Positions 1-9,043 of a stretch of DNA of 64,000 nt are shown piece after piece (positions within the stretch are counted from its first letter, which is position 1; each line of letters starts with the position of its first letter). This stretch comes from Hyphomicrobiaceae bacterium (GTDB lineage: Bacteria; Pseudomonadota; Alphaproteobacteria; Rhizobiales; Hyphomicrobiaceae). The DNA is taken from assembly GCA_022844275.1 (NCBI GenBank), contig JALHMB010000003.1, positions 620,001 through 684,000 of the forward strand, in the 5' to 3' direction. The notes under the pieces are model-generated. The model searched no databases. It worked only from the letters and a program-made list of their open reading frames with translations, and had not been told where the DNA came from. The translations under genes were made by a program, and so were the position numbers.

Positions 1-293
1 AAGCAGCTTCGGGAAAGATGCGTGCCCGAAGCCCTTGACGAGCCCGTTATATAGGGAAGGCGGCGAAGCGGTGCCACCTGCGGCAATCGTAGTAAACCGA
101 CGATACCGTCCCGACGCCGGCCCGCGATGCGTGTGCATGGAACCGCTGACGCTGCCGAATACTCCTTCGTGTGAGGCAAAATCAAGGCGGCCACTTGAGC
201 CTGTGTCGCCTTGCCGCTGCCACACTTGAAGAATTTACCAGCCCCAGACCGTTGCCCTGACTCTGCTTCGGCAGCTCAGAACAGGATGATGCC
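1..293. other. Left-edge region without a supported gene
   Basis: No reading frame here has a recognisable family, a ribosome-binding site and a plausible start together. The 64-codon frame at 35-229 has low-complexity, arginine/proline-rich content typical of a chance frame in GC-rich DNA. The stretch just before 294 presumably holds the promoter of the DUF2147 gene, but I cannot point to a convincing -35/-10 pair. Confidence 0.4.
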
Positions 294-893
294 ATGGCCA
301 CGATTTCAATCAGGAAAGCGCGCGCACGCCGCAGTCCGGCGGCCACCCTACCGATAACACTCAGTGCGATGATCATAGCCGCCCTCGGGCTCACCGCTCC
401 CGCAGCCGACGCGCAGCAGCAGCCCGCACGCAAAGGCGCCCAGGCCGCAGTACCTGCGGTGCCAGCGCCCACGCCTCAGGGCCTCTGGATCGACCATACG
501 GGCCGCGGTGCCGTCGAAATCGCGCCCTGCGTTCCCGAGGCGGCACCCGGTACGCCGGAGGCCGCAAACCTCTGCGGGCGCATTGTCTGGATGAAAGAGC
601 CGAACGATCCAAAGGGCCAGCCCCTGCGCGACACCCTCAACAAGAACGCCGCCCGGCGCGCTCAGCCGATCTGCGGTCTCCAGATCATCGGCGACGTAAA
701 GCCGCAACGCGATGGCTCGTGGGACAAAGGTTGGATCTACGATCCCGAGCAGGGCTCGTCATTCGACCTCGAGCTCAGCCTGCGGAATCCCGAGACACTT
801 CAGGTCAAGGGCTACATGGGTGTGAAGTTCCTGAGCGAGACCTTCGTGTGGCGTCGCGCCAAGGAAGCCCCACCAAAGTGCAACGGGGTGTGA
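294..893 (+). CDS. DUF2147 family secreted protein
   Basis: The product is a 199-residue exported protein. Residues 1-40 look like a signal peptide: a basic start, a hydrophobic stretch around ITLSAMIIAALGLTAP, then an Ala-rich cleavage region ending ADAQ. The mature part carries the DUF2147 pattern GLWxDHTGRGAVEIAPC, then LCGRIVWMKEP, a GLQIIGD segment, GWIYDPEQG and a closing GYMGVKFLSETFVWRR. The family is periplasmic or outer-surface and of unknown biochemical role. An AGGA ribosome-binding site lies about 10 bases before ATG 294. The gene stands alone and is followed by a strong hairpin terminator. Two cysteines near the conserved C and LCG positions may form a disulfide; that is inference. 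Confidence 0.85.
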   Translation: MATISIRKARARRSPAATLPITLSAMIIAALGLTAPAADAQQQPARKGAQAAVPAVPAPTPQGLWIDHTGRGAVEIAPCVPEAAPGTPEAANLCGRIVWMKEPNDPKGQPLRDTLNKNAARRAQPICGLQIIGDVKPQRDGSWDKGWIYDPEQGSSFDLELSLRNPETLQVKGYMGVKFLSETFVWRRAKEAPPKCNGV

Positions 894-916
894 CCTCACA
901 CTTGCAATCCGACATG

Positions 917-958
917 ATCGGCCGAGGCGCTTCCTGGCTCCTCGGCCGATTTGCATTT
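917..958 (+). terminator. Rho-independent terminator after the DUF2147 gene
   Basis: A perfect 11-bp stem, ATCGGCCGAGG at 917-927 and CCTCGGCCGAT at 940-950, encloses a 12-base loop and is followed by TTGCATTT. It sits 24 bases after the DUF2147 stop codon, which fits an intrinsic terminator with a moderate T tract. Confidence 0.8.
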
Positions 959-1141
959 CGGGAGCCACGGGCGAGCCGGACGACCCTGTGCGTGCGCCAG
1001 CAGCATGGCACGCCCAGAATGCGCGCGGTTGGCGGCGCACCTGTCGGCTGGTAGACATAATACCAACGACGCCTCATCTTGCGTCGCCCCCTCACCCTGC
1101 GGCGCCTATGCGCCGCCATCTGCCCCGACAGGAGTTTCTCG

Positions 1142-2725
1142 ATGCGCGATTTCGCCTTTCCCGGCCGCTCGGCTGTCTATGCTACGCGCGCCATGTGCGC
1201 GACGTCGCACCCGCTGGCGACCATGGCGGCCATCGAGCAGCTTAAGAGTGGCGGCAATGCGCTCGACGCCGCCATCGCTGCGACCGCCGTCATGTGCGTC
1301 GTCGAGCCGGCCATGACCGGCATTGGCGGGGACTGCTTCGCCATCATCGCCAAACCGGGCACGCGACCCGTCGCATTCAACGCTTCAGGTCGCGCTCCCA
1401 AGGCTGCGACGCCGGAGTGGTACGCCAAGCAAGGCATCAAGAGCATTGGCATGCAGACGCCGCACGCTGTGACCGTGCCGGGCGCCATCGACGGCTGGGC
1501 GACACTGCTCAAGGACTACGGCACACGCTCCTTCGCCGACGTGCTCGCGCGCGCGATCGAGTATGCCGAGGGCGGCTTCATCGTCGCACCGCGCGTCGCC
1601 TGGGATTGGAGCAAGGTCGTCGAGAAGCTCAGCGTGCACCCCGGCGCCCGCCAGCACCTGCTGCCGGGTGGTCGCGCACCCAAGCTCGGCGAGCGCGTGA
1701 AATTCCCCGAGCTTGGCAAGACCTTGCGCGCTATTGCCGCCAAGGGCCGAGATGCCTTCTACACGGGCGAGATCGCGGCCGACATGGTCGCCGAGCTCAA
1801 GGAGATCGGCGGCCTCCACACCATGGAGGACTTCGGCAGCCAGAGCGCGTCCTACGTCGAGCCGATCAAGGTGCCTTATCGCGGGGCTGATCTCTACGAG
1901 CTGCCGCCGAACAACCAGGGCATTGTCGCACTCATCATGCTGCGCGTTCTCGACCGGCTTGGATCGCTCGGCAGCGATCCGCTCTCCTGGGAGCGCTACC
2001 ACGTCATGATGGAGGCCGGTCGCTACGCCTATCAGCTGCGCGACACCTACGTTGCCGATCCGGAAATGGCGAAGGTGCCCGTCGAGCACATGCTCAGCGA
2101 TGCCATGATCGACGAGATCGTTTCGCGCATCGATCGCAAAAAACGCAGCGACATCGGCCCGCTGCCGAAGCCCGCCGGCACCGACACGATCTATATGACG
2201 GTCGTCGACGGGAACGGCATGGCCGTCTCCTTCATCAACTCGGTCTTCTCGGCCTTCGGCTCGGGCATCGTCACGCGCAAGACCGGCATCGTCCTGCAGA
2301 ATCGCGGCCAAGGCTTCGTGCTCGATCCGAAGCACCTCAACTGCATCGCGCCAGGCAAGCGCCCCATGCACACGCTAGTGCCGGCCATGGCCTACAAGAA
2401 CGACCAGCCCTGGCTTTCCTTCGGCGTCATGGGCGCGAACTTCCAGCCCATGGGCCACGCCTACGTCATGACGAACATGCTCGACTACGGCATGGATCCG
2501 CAGGCCGCGCTCGATCACCCGCGCGCCTTCTTCGAGGGCGACGAGATCAAAGTCGAGACGTCCATGCCGAAGTCCGTGCTCGATGGCCTCACCGCCGCCG
2601 GCCACAAGGCCGTCTATACCGAAGCCCCGTGGGGCGGCGGCCAGATCGTCGAGATGGATCGGGCGAATGGCGTCCTCATCGGCGCTTCCGACCCGCGCAA
2701 GGACGGCATGGCCGCCGGCTACTGA
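1142..2725 (+). CDS. ggt: Gamma-glutamyltransferase family protein
   Basis: This is an N-terminal nucleophile hydrolase of the gamma-glutamyltranspeptidase family, 527 residues from ATG 1142. That start is chosen because AGGAG lies seven bases upstream, whereas an in-frame ATG at 1079 has no such site. The N-terminal part shows [14 protein letters not shown] and the conserved [11 protein letters not shown] and GIGGDCF blocks. The autoprocessing threonine, first residue of the small subunit, is probably Thr349 in [12 protein letters not shown]. No clear signal peptide is seen, so this may be a cytoplasmic acylase-like member, similar to Bacillus YwrD-type proteins, rather than a periplasmic glutathione hydrolase. 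The acylphosphatase gene follows 10 bases after the stop. Substrate is not predicted. Confidence 0.88.
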   Translation: MRDFAFPGRSAVYATRAMCATSHPLATMAAIEQLKSGGNALDAAIAATAVMCVVEPAMTGIGGDCFAIIAKPGTRPVAFNASGRAPKAATPEWYAKQGIKSIGMQTPHAVTVPGAIDGWATLLKDYGTRSFADVLARAIEYAEGGFIVAPRVAWDWSKVVEKLSVHPGARQHLLPGGRAPKLGERVKFPELGKTLRAIAAKGRDAFYTGEIAADMVAELKEIGGLHTMEDFGSQSASYVEPIKVPYRGADLYELPPNNQGIVALIMLRVLDRLGSLGSDPLSWERYHVMMEAGRYAYQLRDTYVADPEMAKVPVEHMLSDAMIDEIVSRIDRKKRSDIGPLPKPAGTDTIYMTVVDGNGMAVSFINSVFSAFGSGIVTRKTGIVLQNRGQGFVLDPKHLNCIAPGKRPMHTLVPAMAYKNDQPWLSFGVMGANFQPMGHAYVMTNMLDYGMDPQAALDHPRAFFEGDEIKVETSMPKSVLDGLTAAGHKAVYTEAPWGGGQIVEMDRANGVLIGASDPRKDGMAAGY

Positions 2726-2735
2726 TGGAGATGCC

Positions 2736-3020
2736 GTGAGCGGACAGCGCACCGTACGGCTCAGGATCGAAGGGCGCGTGCAGGGCGTCGGCTATCGCGT
2801 CTTCGTCGAGCGCAATGCCGCGGCGCTCGGCCTCAATGGCTGGGTGCGCAATCGCCGCGACGGCGGCGTGGAAGCTGTTGTTTCGGGCCCTGCCGACGTC
2901 GTCGATGAGATCGTCACGCGATGTCGGACGGGCCCACCGGCGGCCCGCGTCGATCGCGTTGAGGTCCTGCCGGAGGATGATGCCGTATCGCCAGGTTTCA
3001 GCGTGCGGCCAACAGTGTAG
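2736..3020 (+). CDS. acyP: Acylphosphatase
   Basis: A 94-residue acylphosphatase that hydrolyses carboxyl-phosphate bonds of acyl phosphates. The signature GRVQGVGYR is present, giving the catalytic Arg21, and GWVRN supplies the catalytic Asn39. The start is GTG 2736, preceded by GGAG five bases upstream; longer in-frame forms would run back into the preceding gene. It follows the gamma-glutamyltransferase gene by 10 bases, so the two are probably co-transcribed. Length matches the usual 90-95 residues. The extragenic repeat cluster begins directly after the stop. Confidence 0.93.
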   Translation: MSGQRTVRLRIEGRVQGVGYRVFVERNAAALGLNGWVRNRRDGGVEAVVSGPADVVDEIVTRCRTGPPAARVDRVEVLPEDDAVSPGFSVRPTV

Positions 3021-3046
3021 TCGCGCTTTCAGCGCGAACATTTCAT

Positions 3047-3162
3047 CCCCTCTCCCCGCGTGCGGGGAGAGGGCTAGGGTGAGGGGCAGCGGCATACGCC
3101 GACGTTGCGCAAGTTCCTGCCCCTCATCCTAACCTTCTCCCCGCGAATACGGGGAGAAGGGA
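3047..3162. repeat. Inverted pair of CCCTCTCCCC palindromes
   Basis: Two palindromes are arranged head to head. The first pairs CCCCTCTCCCCGC (3047-3059) with GCGGGGAGAGGG (3062-3073) and has a tail CTAGGGTGAGGGG. The second, in opposite orientation, begins CCCCTCATCCTAA and pairs CCTTCTCCCCG (3133-3143) with CGGGGAGAAGG (3150-3160). The unit resembles REP-type extragenic palindromes common in Proteobacteria. It lies between convergent genes, where it may act as a bidirectional terminator or RNA-stabilising structure. Confidence 0.8.
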
Positions 3163-3192
3163 CATGTCGCGCTCGCGGCTCGCTCCAAAATT

Positions 3193-3261
3193 CAAAAAGG
3201 CGGGGGTTCCGGGGGTGTCCCCCGGTGGGAGCGCGAGGGCTAGCCCTCGCTCGCGAAGCGA
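3193..3261. repeat. G-rich multi-hairpin extragenic element, copy A
   Basis: This begins AAAAAGGCGGGGG and forms successive hairpins: CCGGGGG-TGT-CCCCCGG at 3209-3225, then GCGAGGG-CTAG-CCCTCGC at 3233-3250, then a short TCGC/GCGA stem. The same order of hairpins recurs at 57443-57525 and, more degenerate, at 60075-60178. It lies in the convergent gap next to the CCCTCTCCCC palindromes. Function is unknown. Confidence 0.75.
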
Positions 3262-3265
3262 CTTT

Positions 3266-4144
3266 CTACGAGACCACACCCGCCGCCTTCGCCCGCGCAA
3301 TAACCTTCTCGGCAAGCACGAGATGCGGCTTGTCGAGCATCTTTCCGTCGAGGCTCGCGACACCGGCAGCTCCGTCGAACGCCGCCACCACCGCCCGCGC
3401 GTGCGCGACTTCCGCATCGCTCGGCGTGAAGACCGCATTGATCGGCCCGACCTGATCGGGATGAATGGCCATCTTCCCCGTAAAGCCGTCACGGCGCGCC
3501 TCGCGCGTCTCCGCTTCGAGACCTTCGCGATTGCGGAAGTCCACATAGACCGTATCGATCGGCTCGACACCTGCTGCCGCCGCCGTGATGAGACAGAGAT
3601 CGCGCACGAGACGATAAGGTGACGTGAATTGCCCGCGCGCGTCGCGGTTCGCAAGCGAGCCGACCACCGCACCGAGATCTTCCGCACCCCAGCTCATGCC
3701 GATCATCCGCGTGCTGGCGCCGAGATACGTGTTCAGGTTCAGCACGGAGATCGGCGTCTCCGTCACGATCGGCAGAATGCGCGTTGCACCCGAGGTCGTA
3801 CCGGCCTCGCTCTCCGCATGACCGACCGCAATCGAGAGGCGGTGCACATCCTCGCCGGAGTTCGGCTTCGGCATGACGATGCCATCAGGCTTCGAGGACA
3901 TCACCGCGTCGAGATCGGCTTCCCAGTCGCTGCCGTCGATCGGATTGATGCGCACGTAAAGCAATGGCGCATTCGCGCTCGACCGCGTCTCGCGCACGAA
4001 GGCCGCCGTGAGCGCGCGCGCAGCCGACCGGTTCGCGGGCGCAACGGAATCCTCGAGATCGACGATCAGCGCATCGGCGCCACTCGCAAGTGCCTTTGCG
4101 AGTTTTCTCTCACTGTCGCCGGGAACAAAAAGCAGCGAGCGCAT
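3266..4144 (-). CDS. HpcH/HpaI aldolase, CitE-like (malyl/citramalyl-CoA lyase family)
   Basis: A 292-residue CitE-like protein. The N-terminal RSLLFVPGDSERKLAKAL and VDLEDSVAP motifs are typical; the latter holds the acidic residues near the Mg/acyl-CoA site. SWGAEDLGAVVG and KMAIHPDQV follow in the order expected for this TIM-barrel family. Members cleave malyl-, beta-methylmalyl- or citramalyl-CoA or hydrolyse malyl-CoA; the sequence alone does not separate these. A MaoC-type hydratase gene lies just upstream on the same strand, a pairing that suggests hydration then lysis of an unsaturated acyl-CoA. Together with mcd and pccB elsewhere in the window, a link to the ethylmalonyl-CoA pathway is plausible but unproven. 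Confidence 0.87.
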   Translation of the reverse strand: MRSLLFVPGDSERKLAKALASGADALIVDLEDSVAPANRSAARALTAAFVRETRSSANAPLLYVRINPIDGSDWEADLDAVMSSKPDGIVMPKPNSGEDVHRLSIAVGHAESEAGTTSGATRILPIVTETPISVLNLNTYLGASTRMIGMSWGAEDLGAVVGSLANRDARGQFTSPYRLVRDLCLITAAAAGVEPIDTVYVDFRNREGLEAETREARRDGFTGKMAIHPDQVGPINAVFTPSDAEVAHARAVVAAFDGAAGVASLDGKMLDKPHLVLAEKVIARAKAAGVVS

Positions 4145-4235
4145 GGGCCATCGCCTCGAAGGAATGTCTGATCATCGCGCGTCCACGCGACGGCGTGTGA
4201 GGGTCGTATAGCGCTCCGCGGCGCGGCGATCCACT

Positions 4236-4694
4236 CTAAGCGGCGACAGGTGCCTTGCGCATGAAGCCGGCGCGGCGGCACTCGGCGACGAGAACGCCAT
4301 CCTGGTTATACGCGCGGTGAAGGAATTCGACGATGCCGGCATCAGGGCGCGACTGGCTCTCGCGCAAGGCGACGATCTCCGTTGTTACGCGCAACGTGTC
4401 GCCGTGGAAGACGGGATGGGGAAAGCGCACGTCCGTCATGCCGAGATTGCCGATCGTCGTGCCGAGCGTCGTGTCGGCGACGGAAATGCCGATCATCAGT
4501 CCGAGCGTGAAGAGGCTGTTGACGAGCGGCTTTCCCCATTCGGTCTTGGCGGCGAAGTGATGGTCGATGTGGAGCGGCTGCGTGTTGAGCGTGAGACAGG
4601 AGAACATCATGTTGTCCATCTCGGTCACTGTCCGCGTGATCGCATGCTCGAAAACACGCCCGATCTCGAACTCCTCGAAGTACAGTCCCGCCAT
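4236..4694 (-). CDS. MaoC family (R)-hydratase
   Basis: A 152-residue single hot-dog MaoC dehydratase. The start at 4694 is preferred over an in-frame ATG at 4760 because GGAG lies seven bases before it and homologues begin with a phrase like GLYFEEFEIG. The hydratase motif region reads NTQPLHIDHHFA, followed by GKPLVNSLFTLGL, as in enoyl-CoA and mesaconyl-CoA hydratase relatives; full mesaconyl-CoA hydratases are about twice as long. It is upstream of the CitE-like gene with a 91-base gap and is probably transcribed with it. The natural substrate is likely a short unsaturated CoA thioester. Confidence 0.87.
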   Translation of the reverse strand: MAGLYFEEFEIGRVFEHAITRTVTEMDNMMFSCLTLNTQPLHIDHHFAAKTEWGKPLVNSLFTLGLMIGISVADTTLGTTIGNLGMTDVRFPHPVFHGDTLRVTTEIVALRESQSRPDAGIVEFLHRAYNQDGVLVAECRRAGFMRKAPVAA

Positions 4695-4850
4695 GGGTGT
4701 CTCCGTCCTGATTCTCTGTGCGCCGACGACCTGCATGGCGCGCGTCGGCCCGCGCGGCAAGGCGCAGGAATTCCTTCCTAATTTAGCGCTTAATCAGATA
4801 GGGCGTGCGGCTCGCATTACAGCCTCACGCATATACTGCCGCCAGCAGGA

Positions 4851-5633
4851 TCAATAGCGAAACTGTTCCGACAGAATCCGCTCGTCGAGGTCGTGACCGG
4901 GATCGAACATCATGTAGAGATCGATGTCGGTCGCCTGGCAGATTTCGACCTGAACGACTGAACGAAACTCGACGTTATCAGCTACGGCGCTCACCGGTCG
5001 CTTCTCGGGCTCCTGGATTGCGATGCCGATACGCGCCGTGTTGGCGATGAGCGCGCCGCGCCAGCGCCGCGGTCTGAACGGGCTTATTGGCGTAAGTGCC
5101 AGAAGCTGAGCGTTTATCGGGATGATCGGGCCATAGGCCGAAAGATTGTAGGCGGTCGAGCCCGCAGGGGTCGCCACCAGCACACCGTCGCAGATCAGCT
5201 CGTCGAGGCGCACCTGCCCGTTCACCGAAAGCGAGAGCTTTGCTGCCTGATGCGTCTGGCGGAACAGCGCCACCTCGTTGATGGCGAGCGCCTGGTGGCG
5301 CTGGCCGGACGCATCGACTGCCGTCATGGACAGCGGGCGAATGCGCGCCACCACGGCGCGCTCGAGGCGTCCGATGAGGTCGTTCTCGTGGAACTCGTTC
5401 ATAAGGAAGCCGACCGAACCGCGGTTCATGCCGAAGATCGGGATGCGGTCGCGCATGAAGCGATGCAGCGTCTGCAGCATAAGGCCGTCGCCGCCGAGCG
5501 CGACGATGGCATCGGCCTCCCCCGGCGCAGCATTGCCATATCGCGCGGCGAGCCGATCGAGCGCGCTCTTTGCCTCGGCGACATCGCTTGCCACAAAGGC
5601 GATCCGCTCGAACTTCCTGGCGCTCTCGGCCAT
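4851..5633 (-). CDS. nadK: NAD kinase
   Basis: ATP-NAD kinase, which phosphorylates NAD to NADP in the cytoplasm. The diagnostic GGDG motif is at residues 47-50 ([10 protein letters not shown]), followed by the [10 protein letters not shown] substrate loop, [23 protein letters not shown] and AYGPI blocks. Length is 260 residues from 5633, close to alphaproteobacterial enzymes of about 257. An alternative ATG at 5666 would add 11 residues but has no better ribosome-binding site. The gene is divergent from cutA, with less than 100 bases between the two starts. Confidence 0.93.
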   Translation of the reverse strand: MAESARKFERIAFVASDVAEAKSALDRLAARYGNAAPGEADAIVALGGDGLMLQTLHRFMRDRIPIFGMNRGSVGFLMNEFHENDLIGRLERAVVARIRPLSMTAVDASGQRHQALAINEVALFRQTHQAAKLSLSVNGQVRLDELICDGVLVATPAGSTAYNLSAYGPIIPINAQLLALTPISPFRPRRWRGALIANTARIGIAIQEPEKRPVSAVADNVEFRSVVQVEICQATDIDLYMMFDPGHDLDERILSEQFRY

Positions 5634-5729
5634 CGGCTTCCATCCACGCGCTCGGACCTCTACCATGCCGGGAGCGGCATGGCGGGCGCGCGGCGCACTT
5701 TAGTGGGCAGGCGAAGGCGGGCGCAAGCA

Positions 5730-6074
5730 ATGGAAGAAGATAAGCCAATCCTGGTATATGCGACCTTCCCGTCGCGCGCCGAGGCCGAGCGGATCGGCGG
5801 CCGGCTCGTCGACGAGGGGCTCGCCGCCTGCGTGAACATCCTGCCGGGCATGGTCTCGATCTATGTCTGGGAGGGCAAGCGGCACCAGGACGAGGAATGC
5901 GCGATGATCATCAAATCGCGCGCCAGCCTCGCGGCTCCCATCATCCGCACCGTCCGCAGCCTGCACCCCTACGAGAACCCGGCCCTCGTGGTTCTCGGCA
6001 TCGAGGGTGGCTCTCAGCCCTTTCTGGACTGGATTCTTGCTCAAACGGCCGCGCCGAAGCCCAGTGCCGACTGA
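5730..6074 (+). CDS. cutA: Divalent-cation tolerance protein CutA
   Basis: A 114-residue CutA1 protein, a small trimeric protein linked to copper and divalent-cation tolerance. It shows the typical order: VYATFPSRAEAERIGGRLVDEGLAACVNI, then YVWEGKRHQDEE, MIIKSR, and SLHPYENPALVVL in the second half. ATG 5730 is the first codon that keeps the family start. It is divergent from nadK and ends only two bases from the stop of the fumarase-like gene on the other strand. Confidence 0.94.
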   Translation: MEEDKPILVYATFPSRAEAERIGGRLVDEGLAACVNILPGMVSIYVWEGKRHQDEECAMIIKSRASLAAPIIRTVRSLHPYENPALVVLGIEGGSQPFLDWILAQTAAPKPSAD

Positions 6075-6076
6075 TC

Positions 6077-7045
6077 CTATTCGGCTGCCTGCGGCCGCTC
6101 CGCCGGCACGCCATCCCATTCGACGCCGGTGCGGCGCATGTAGTCCGTGAACCAGAGCGGGTCCGTGCGAAACTCGGCGCTTCCGTCGGGATAGATGCGG
6201 GCCGTAGCACGGCGCGAGGAGAGGCAGAACATATGCACGCTCATGGGCATCCCGCCCGTGTGGCAGTAGCCGACCTCGATATGGCAGTCGACCACCATGC
6301 TCGAGCCCATGAAACCCATGGCGCCCATACCGATCGAGTTGCCGATCTCCTTCAGTTCCTCTTCGAGCGCGGCGATCTTCGGATCGGGATTGCGGTCGCC
6401 GACGGTGCGCAGACACGCGGCCTGCTTGCCGAGCACCATGGAAATGTCCTTGGAGCCGCCGAGCCCGACGCCGACAATCGCCGGCTGACAGGCGAGCCCG
6501 CGCTTGCCGAAGGCAATGAGCGTGTCGAGATAGAAGCGCCTGATGCCATCCAGGCCGTCGCCCGGAAAGAGCATCCGGTAGTCCGAGCCGAAGAGACCGC
6601 CCTTGTGTACGGTCGTGAGGTCGATCCAGTCGCCCTCTGGATGGAAGGAATACTCGATCTCGGGGGCGCCGATGCCGCAGTTGTTGTCATGGTCCGTGCG
6701 CCAGAGCGGGTGCACGCGGTTCGGCCGGAGCGGAATCGACTGCGTGGCATTGGCCGTTGCGCGGCGCAGCGCCGTCTCGAGCGCCACGGGGCCTCCCTCG
6801 ATGCGCGAGTCATTCCCCATCTTCACATACCAACGCGGCACGCCCGTATCGCCGCACATGGCGCGACGGTCCTCCTTGGCGGCCTCGTAGTTCTCCAGCA
6901 TGGCCTGGATGACGAAGGCGGAAAGATCGCCTTTTTCCGTGTTCGCGCATTGGCGCAGGCCGCCGAGATAGTCGTCTGGAATCTCGATTGCGGCCTTGGC
7001 CATGAGGGTCTCGGCGGTCTTCTGGAGGGCTGCGATCGGGGTCAT
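6077..7045 (-). CDS. Class I fumarate hydratase alpha-type protein
   Basis: A 322-residue protein of the class I (iron-sulfur) fumarase / tartrate dehydratase alpha family. Candidate cluster cysteines are Cys64 in MCGDTGVPRW, Cys123 in NNCGIGAPEI and those in VDCHIEVGYCHTGG. The first motif departs from the usual CQDTG by having Gly for Gln. Enzymes of this type need a beta (C-terminal) domain or subunit, and none is in the window. The start at 7045 is an estimate; a longer form from 7105 is possible. The HMG-CoA-lyase-like gene lies upstream on the same strand, so a joint organic-acid pathway is possible. Fumarase activity is not certain. Confidence 0.8.
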   Translation of the reverse strand: MTPIAALQKTAETLMAKAAIEIPDDYLGGLRQCANTEKGDLSAFVIQAMLENYEAAKEDRRAMCGDTGVPRWYVKMGNDSRIEGGPVALETALRRATANATQSIPLRPNRVHPLWRTDHDNNCGIGAPEIEYSFHPEGDWIDLTTVHKGGLFGSDYRMLFPGDGLDGIRRFYLDTLIAFGKRGLACQPAIVGVGLGGSKDISMVLGKQAACLRTVGDRNPDPKIAALEEELKEIGNSIGMGAMGFMGSSMVVDCHIEVGYCHTGGMPMSVHMFCLSSRRATARIYPDGSAEFRTDPLWFTDYMRRTGVEWDGVPAERPQAAE

Positions 7046-7208
7046 GGTCAGCTCATGTCGTTGTTTGCGCGCCAAAGCAGCGCTCGGCGGCTGTTCGGTC
7101 CGCATACTGGGCCGTCAAGTCTCGTGCAGCAAGCCCATGCGCGCATGGCCCCACGGCACCTGCCCATATCGCGTGGGGCTATTTCAGCGGCCCGCAACTG
7201 GTGCCGAT

Positions 7209-8180
7209 TCAGGCGGCCTTCGCCGCGCGGATCTGGGCGCGCAATCGCTGCAGTGTGCCACCGCCCTTGACCGAACCCGGAAGCGGATGGCCGACGATCT
7301 CCTCGGCCAGCAAGGCCGTCTCGACGAGACGCTCGAGATCGATACCCGTCGCGATGCCCATCTCCTCGCACATGAAAACGAGGTCCTCGGTGCAGACATT
7401 GCCCGCCGCGCTCTTGTGAGCCGCAAAGGGACAGCCACCGAGCCCCGCTACAGCCGCGTCGTAGATCGCGACGCCCATCTCGAGCCCGGCATAGGCATTG
7501 GCAATGCCCATGCCGCGCGTATCATGAAGATGAAGCGAGAGTTCGAGCTCGGGCCAGCGCCCGCGCACAGCACCAACGAGGCGCTTGATCGTCGCCGGCG
7601 TCGCCCAGGCCATCGTATCGGCGAGCGAGAGTGTCTTGATCTTGAGGTCGTGTGCGGCCGCGATCTCGAGAACCTGCGCGACGAAACCGAGCAGACGCTC
7701 CGTCGGCATGTCGCCTTCGAAATTGCAGCCGAACGAGGCCATGATCGAGGCCTTCTCGATGGCCAAGCCATGCGCCTTGTAAAGCGCAATCGAAGCAGAC
7801 TGAGCGTCGTAGTTCTCTTTGAGCGTGCGGTTCTGGTTGCGCTTGACGAAGGTCTCGGAAGCCGTGAGCGAGATGCGCCCAGCCATGTCATAGCGGCCCG
7901 AGGCCATGGCGCGCTCGAAACCCTTGTCGTTGAGCCAGAGGCACGTATAGCTCACGCCCTCGCGCTTTTTGAAACCGGCTGTGACAGCCTCAGCATCAGC
8001 CCAGCCGGGTACGTTTTTAGGATTGACAAACGAGACGCACTGGATCTGCTTGAGGCCCGTCTCGGAAAGGCTATCGATCAGCGCGATCTTGCGCGCCGTC
8101 GAAATGGGGCCCTTCTCGATCTGGAATCCCTCGCGCGGGCCTTCTTCGTTGATGCGAACCGACTTCGGCAGATCACTCAT
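7209..8180 (-). CDS. Hydroxymethylglutaryl-CoA lyase-like protein
   Basis: A 323-residue DRE-TIM metallolyase of the HMG-CoA lyase type, normally cleaving a branched 3-hydroxyacyl-CoA. The metal-binding LHLHDTRG and the GLGGCPFA loop with the mobile active-site cysteine are both present. The N-terminal metal/catalytic motif, usually RDG, reads GPREGFQ (residues 14-20), an Asp-to-Glu change at a metal ligand. Start 8180 has GGGAAG eight bases upstream. It lies downstream of lexA on the same strand with a 63-base gap and upstream of the fumarase-like gene. A substrate other than HMG-CoA is quite possible. Confidence 0.85.
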   Translation of the reverse strand: MSDLPKSVRINEEGPREGFQIEKGPISTARKIALIDSLSETGLKQIQCVSFVNPKNVPGWADAEAVTAGFKKREGVSYTCLWLNDKGFERAMASGRYDMAGRISLTASETFVKRNQNRTLKENYDAQSASIALYKAHGLAIEKASIMASFGCNFEGDMPTERLLGFVAQVLEIAAAHDLKIKTLSLADTMAWATPATIKRLVGAVRGRWPELELSLHLHDTRGMGIANAYAGLEMGVAIYDAAVAGLGGCPFAAHKSAAGNVCTEDLVFMCEEMGIATGIDLERLVETALLAEEIVGHPLPGSVKGGGTLQRLRAQIRAAKAA

Positions 8181-8243
8181 AAGCGCACTTCCCAATGTAT
8201 GGCGGCGGCTCGGCGCCCCAGATCCCGGCGATACCTTGCGCGC

Positions 8244-8948
8244 TCAGTAGCGCCGGATCAAGCCCACGAGGCGTCCCTGTACTTCCACCTGATCGGGACC
8301 GAAATGCCGCGTCTCGTAATTCGGATTGGCAGCCTCGAGCGAGACCTTGCTGCCCTGTCGGAAGATGCGCTTGAGCGTCGCCTCCTCCTTCTCGACCAAC
8401 GCCACGACGATATCGCCGTTGCTCGCCGTATGGGCGCGCCGGATGATGACGGTATCACCGTCGTGAATACCCGCCTCGATCATCGAATCGCCAACTACTT
8501 CCAGCGCGAAATGCTCGCCCTGACCAATCATGTCGGGCGGGCAGAGAACGTCCTGGCTGTGATCCTGTATGGCACTGATCGGCACGCCGGCCGCAATGCG
8601 CCCCATCATAGGCACCGCCATGCCTGCATCCGCAGAAGGTGGCAGGGGGCCAGGCGCTGTACTGCGGCCGCCCTCAATGACCTGCGGCCGGAAAGCGGGG
8701 CGCGGCGCGGGAGGCGGCGCCTCGTCCTGAAGGGCCTCGGGCAGCTTCACGATCTCGAGCGCACGGGCGCGATGCGGCAGCCGCCTGATGAAGCCACGCT
8801 CCTCCAGTGCCGTGATCAGCCGGTGGATGCCCGACTTCGACTTCAGGTCGAGCGCCTCCTTCATCTCCTCAAACGAGGGAGGGACACCGGTCTCCTGCAC
8901 GCGATGATGGATGAGCAGGAGCAGTTCCTTCTGCTTCGCGGTCAGCAT
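8244..8948 (-). CDS. lexA: SOS repressor LexA
   Basis: LexA represses the SOS regulon and self-cleaves when RecA is activated. At 234 residues it has an N-terminal winged helix (residues 1-65, [16 protein letters not shown] onwards), a Pro/Ala-rich linker, and a C-terminal S24 peptidase domain. The cleavage bond is Ala120-Gly121 (GRIAAG), the nucleophile is Ser155 in GDSMIEAG, and the general base is Lys193 in ATLKRIF. A direct-repeat operator of alphaproteobacterial type lies upstream at 9057-9071, consistent with autoregulation. The linker is longer than in E. coli LexA, as is usual in this class. Confidence 0.97.
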   Translation of the reverse strand: MLTAKQKELLLLIHHRVQETGVPPSFEEMKEALDLKSKSGIHRLITALEERGFIRRLPHRARALEIVKLPEALQDEAPPPAPRPAFRPQVIEGGRSTAPGPLPPSADAGMAVPMMGRIAAGVPISAIQDHSQDVLCPPDMIGQGEHFALEVVGDSMIEAGIHDGDTVIIRRAHTASNGDIVVALVEKEEATLKRIFRQGSKVSLEAANPNYETRHFGPDQVEVQGRLVGLIRRY

Positions 8949-9043
8949 GAGCTCTCCGTTTCAATACCGGCGCGGCACCCAATTCGGGACCACACCACAT
9001 GCGATCGATGACTTGCCGCACACGACATGACCGTACAAATCGG

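Noticed and set aside
35-229. 64-codon frame at the left edge
   Set aside because: No ribosome-binding site, no family, and an Arg/Pro/Cys-rich composition typical of a chance frame.
5897-9011. Long plus-strand open frames (457 and 671 codons) opposite the fumarase-like, HMG-CoA-lyase-like and lexA genes
   Set aside because: They are antisense shadows of well-recognised minus-strand genes in GC-rich DNA, with Arg/His/Asp-rich composition and no family resemblance.
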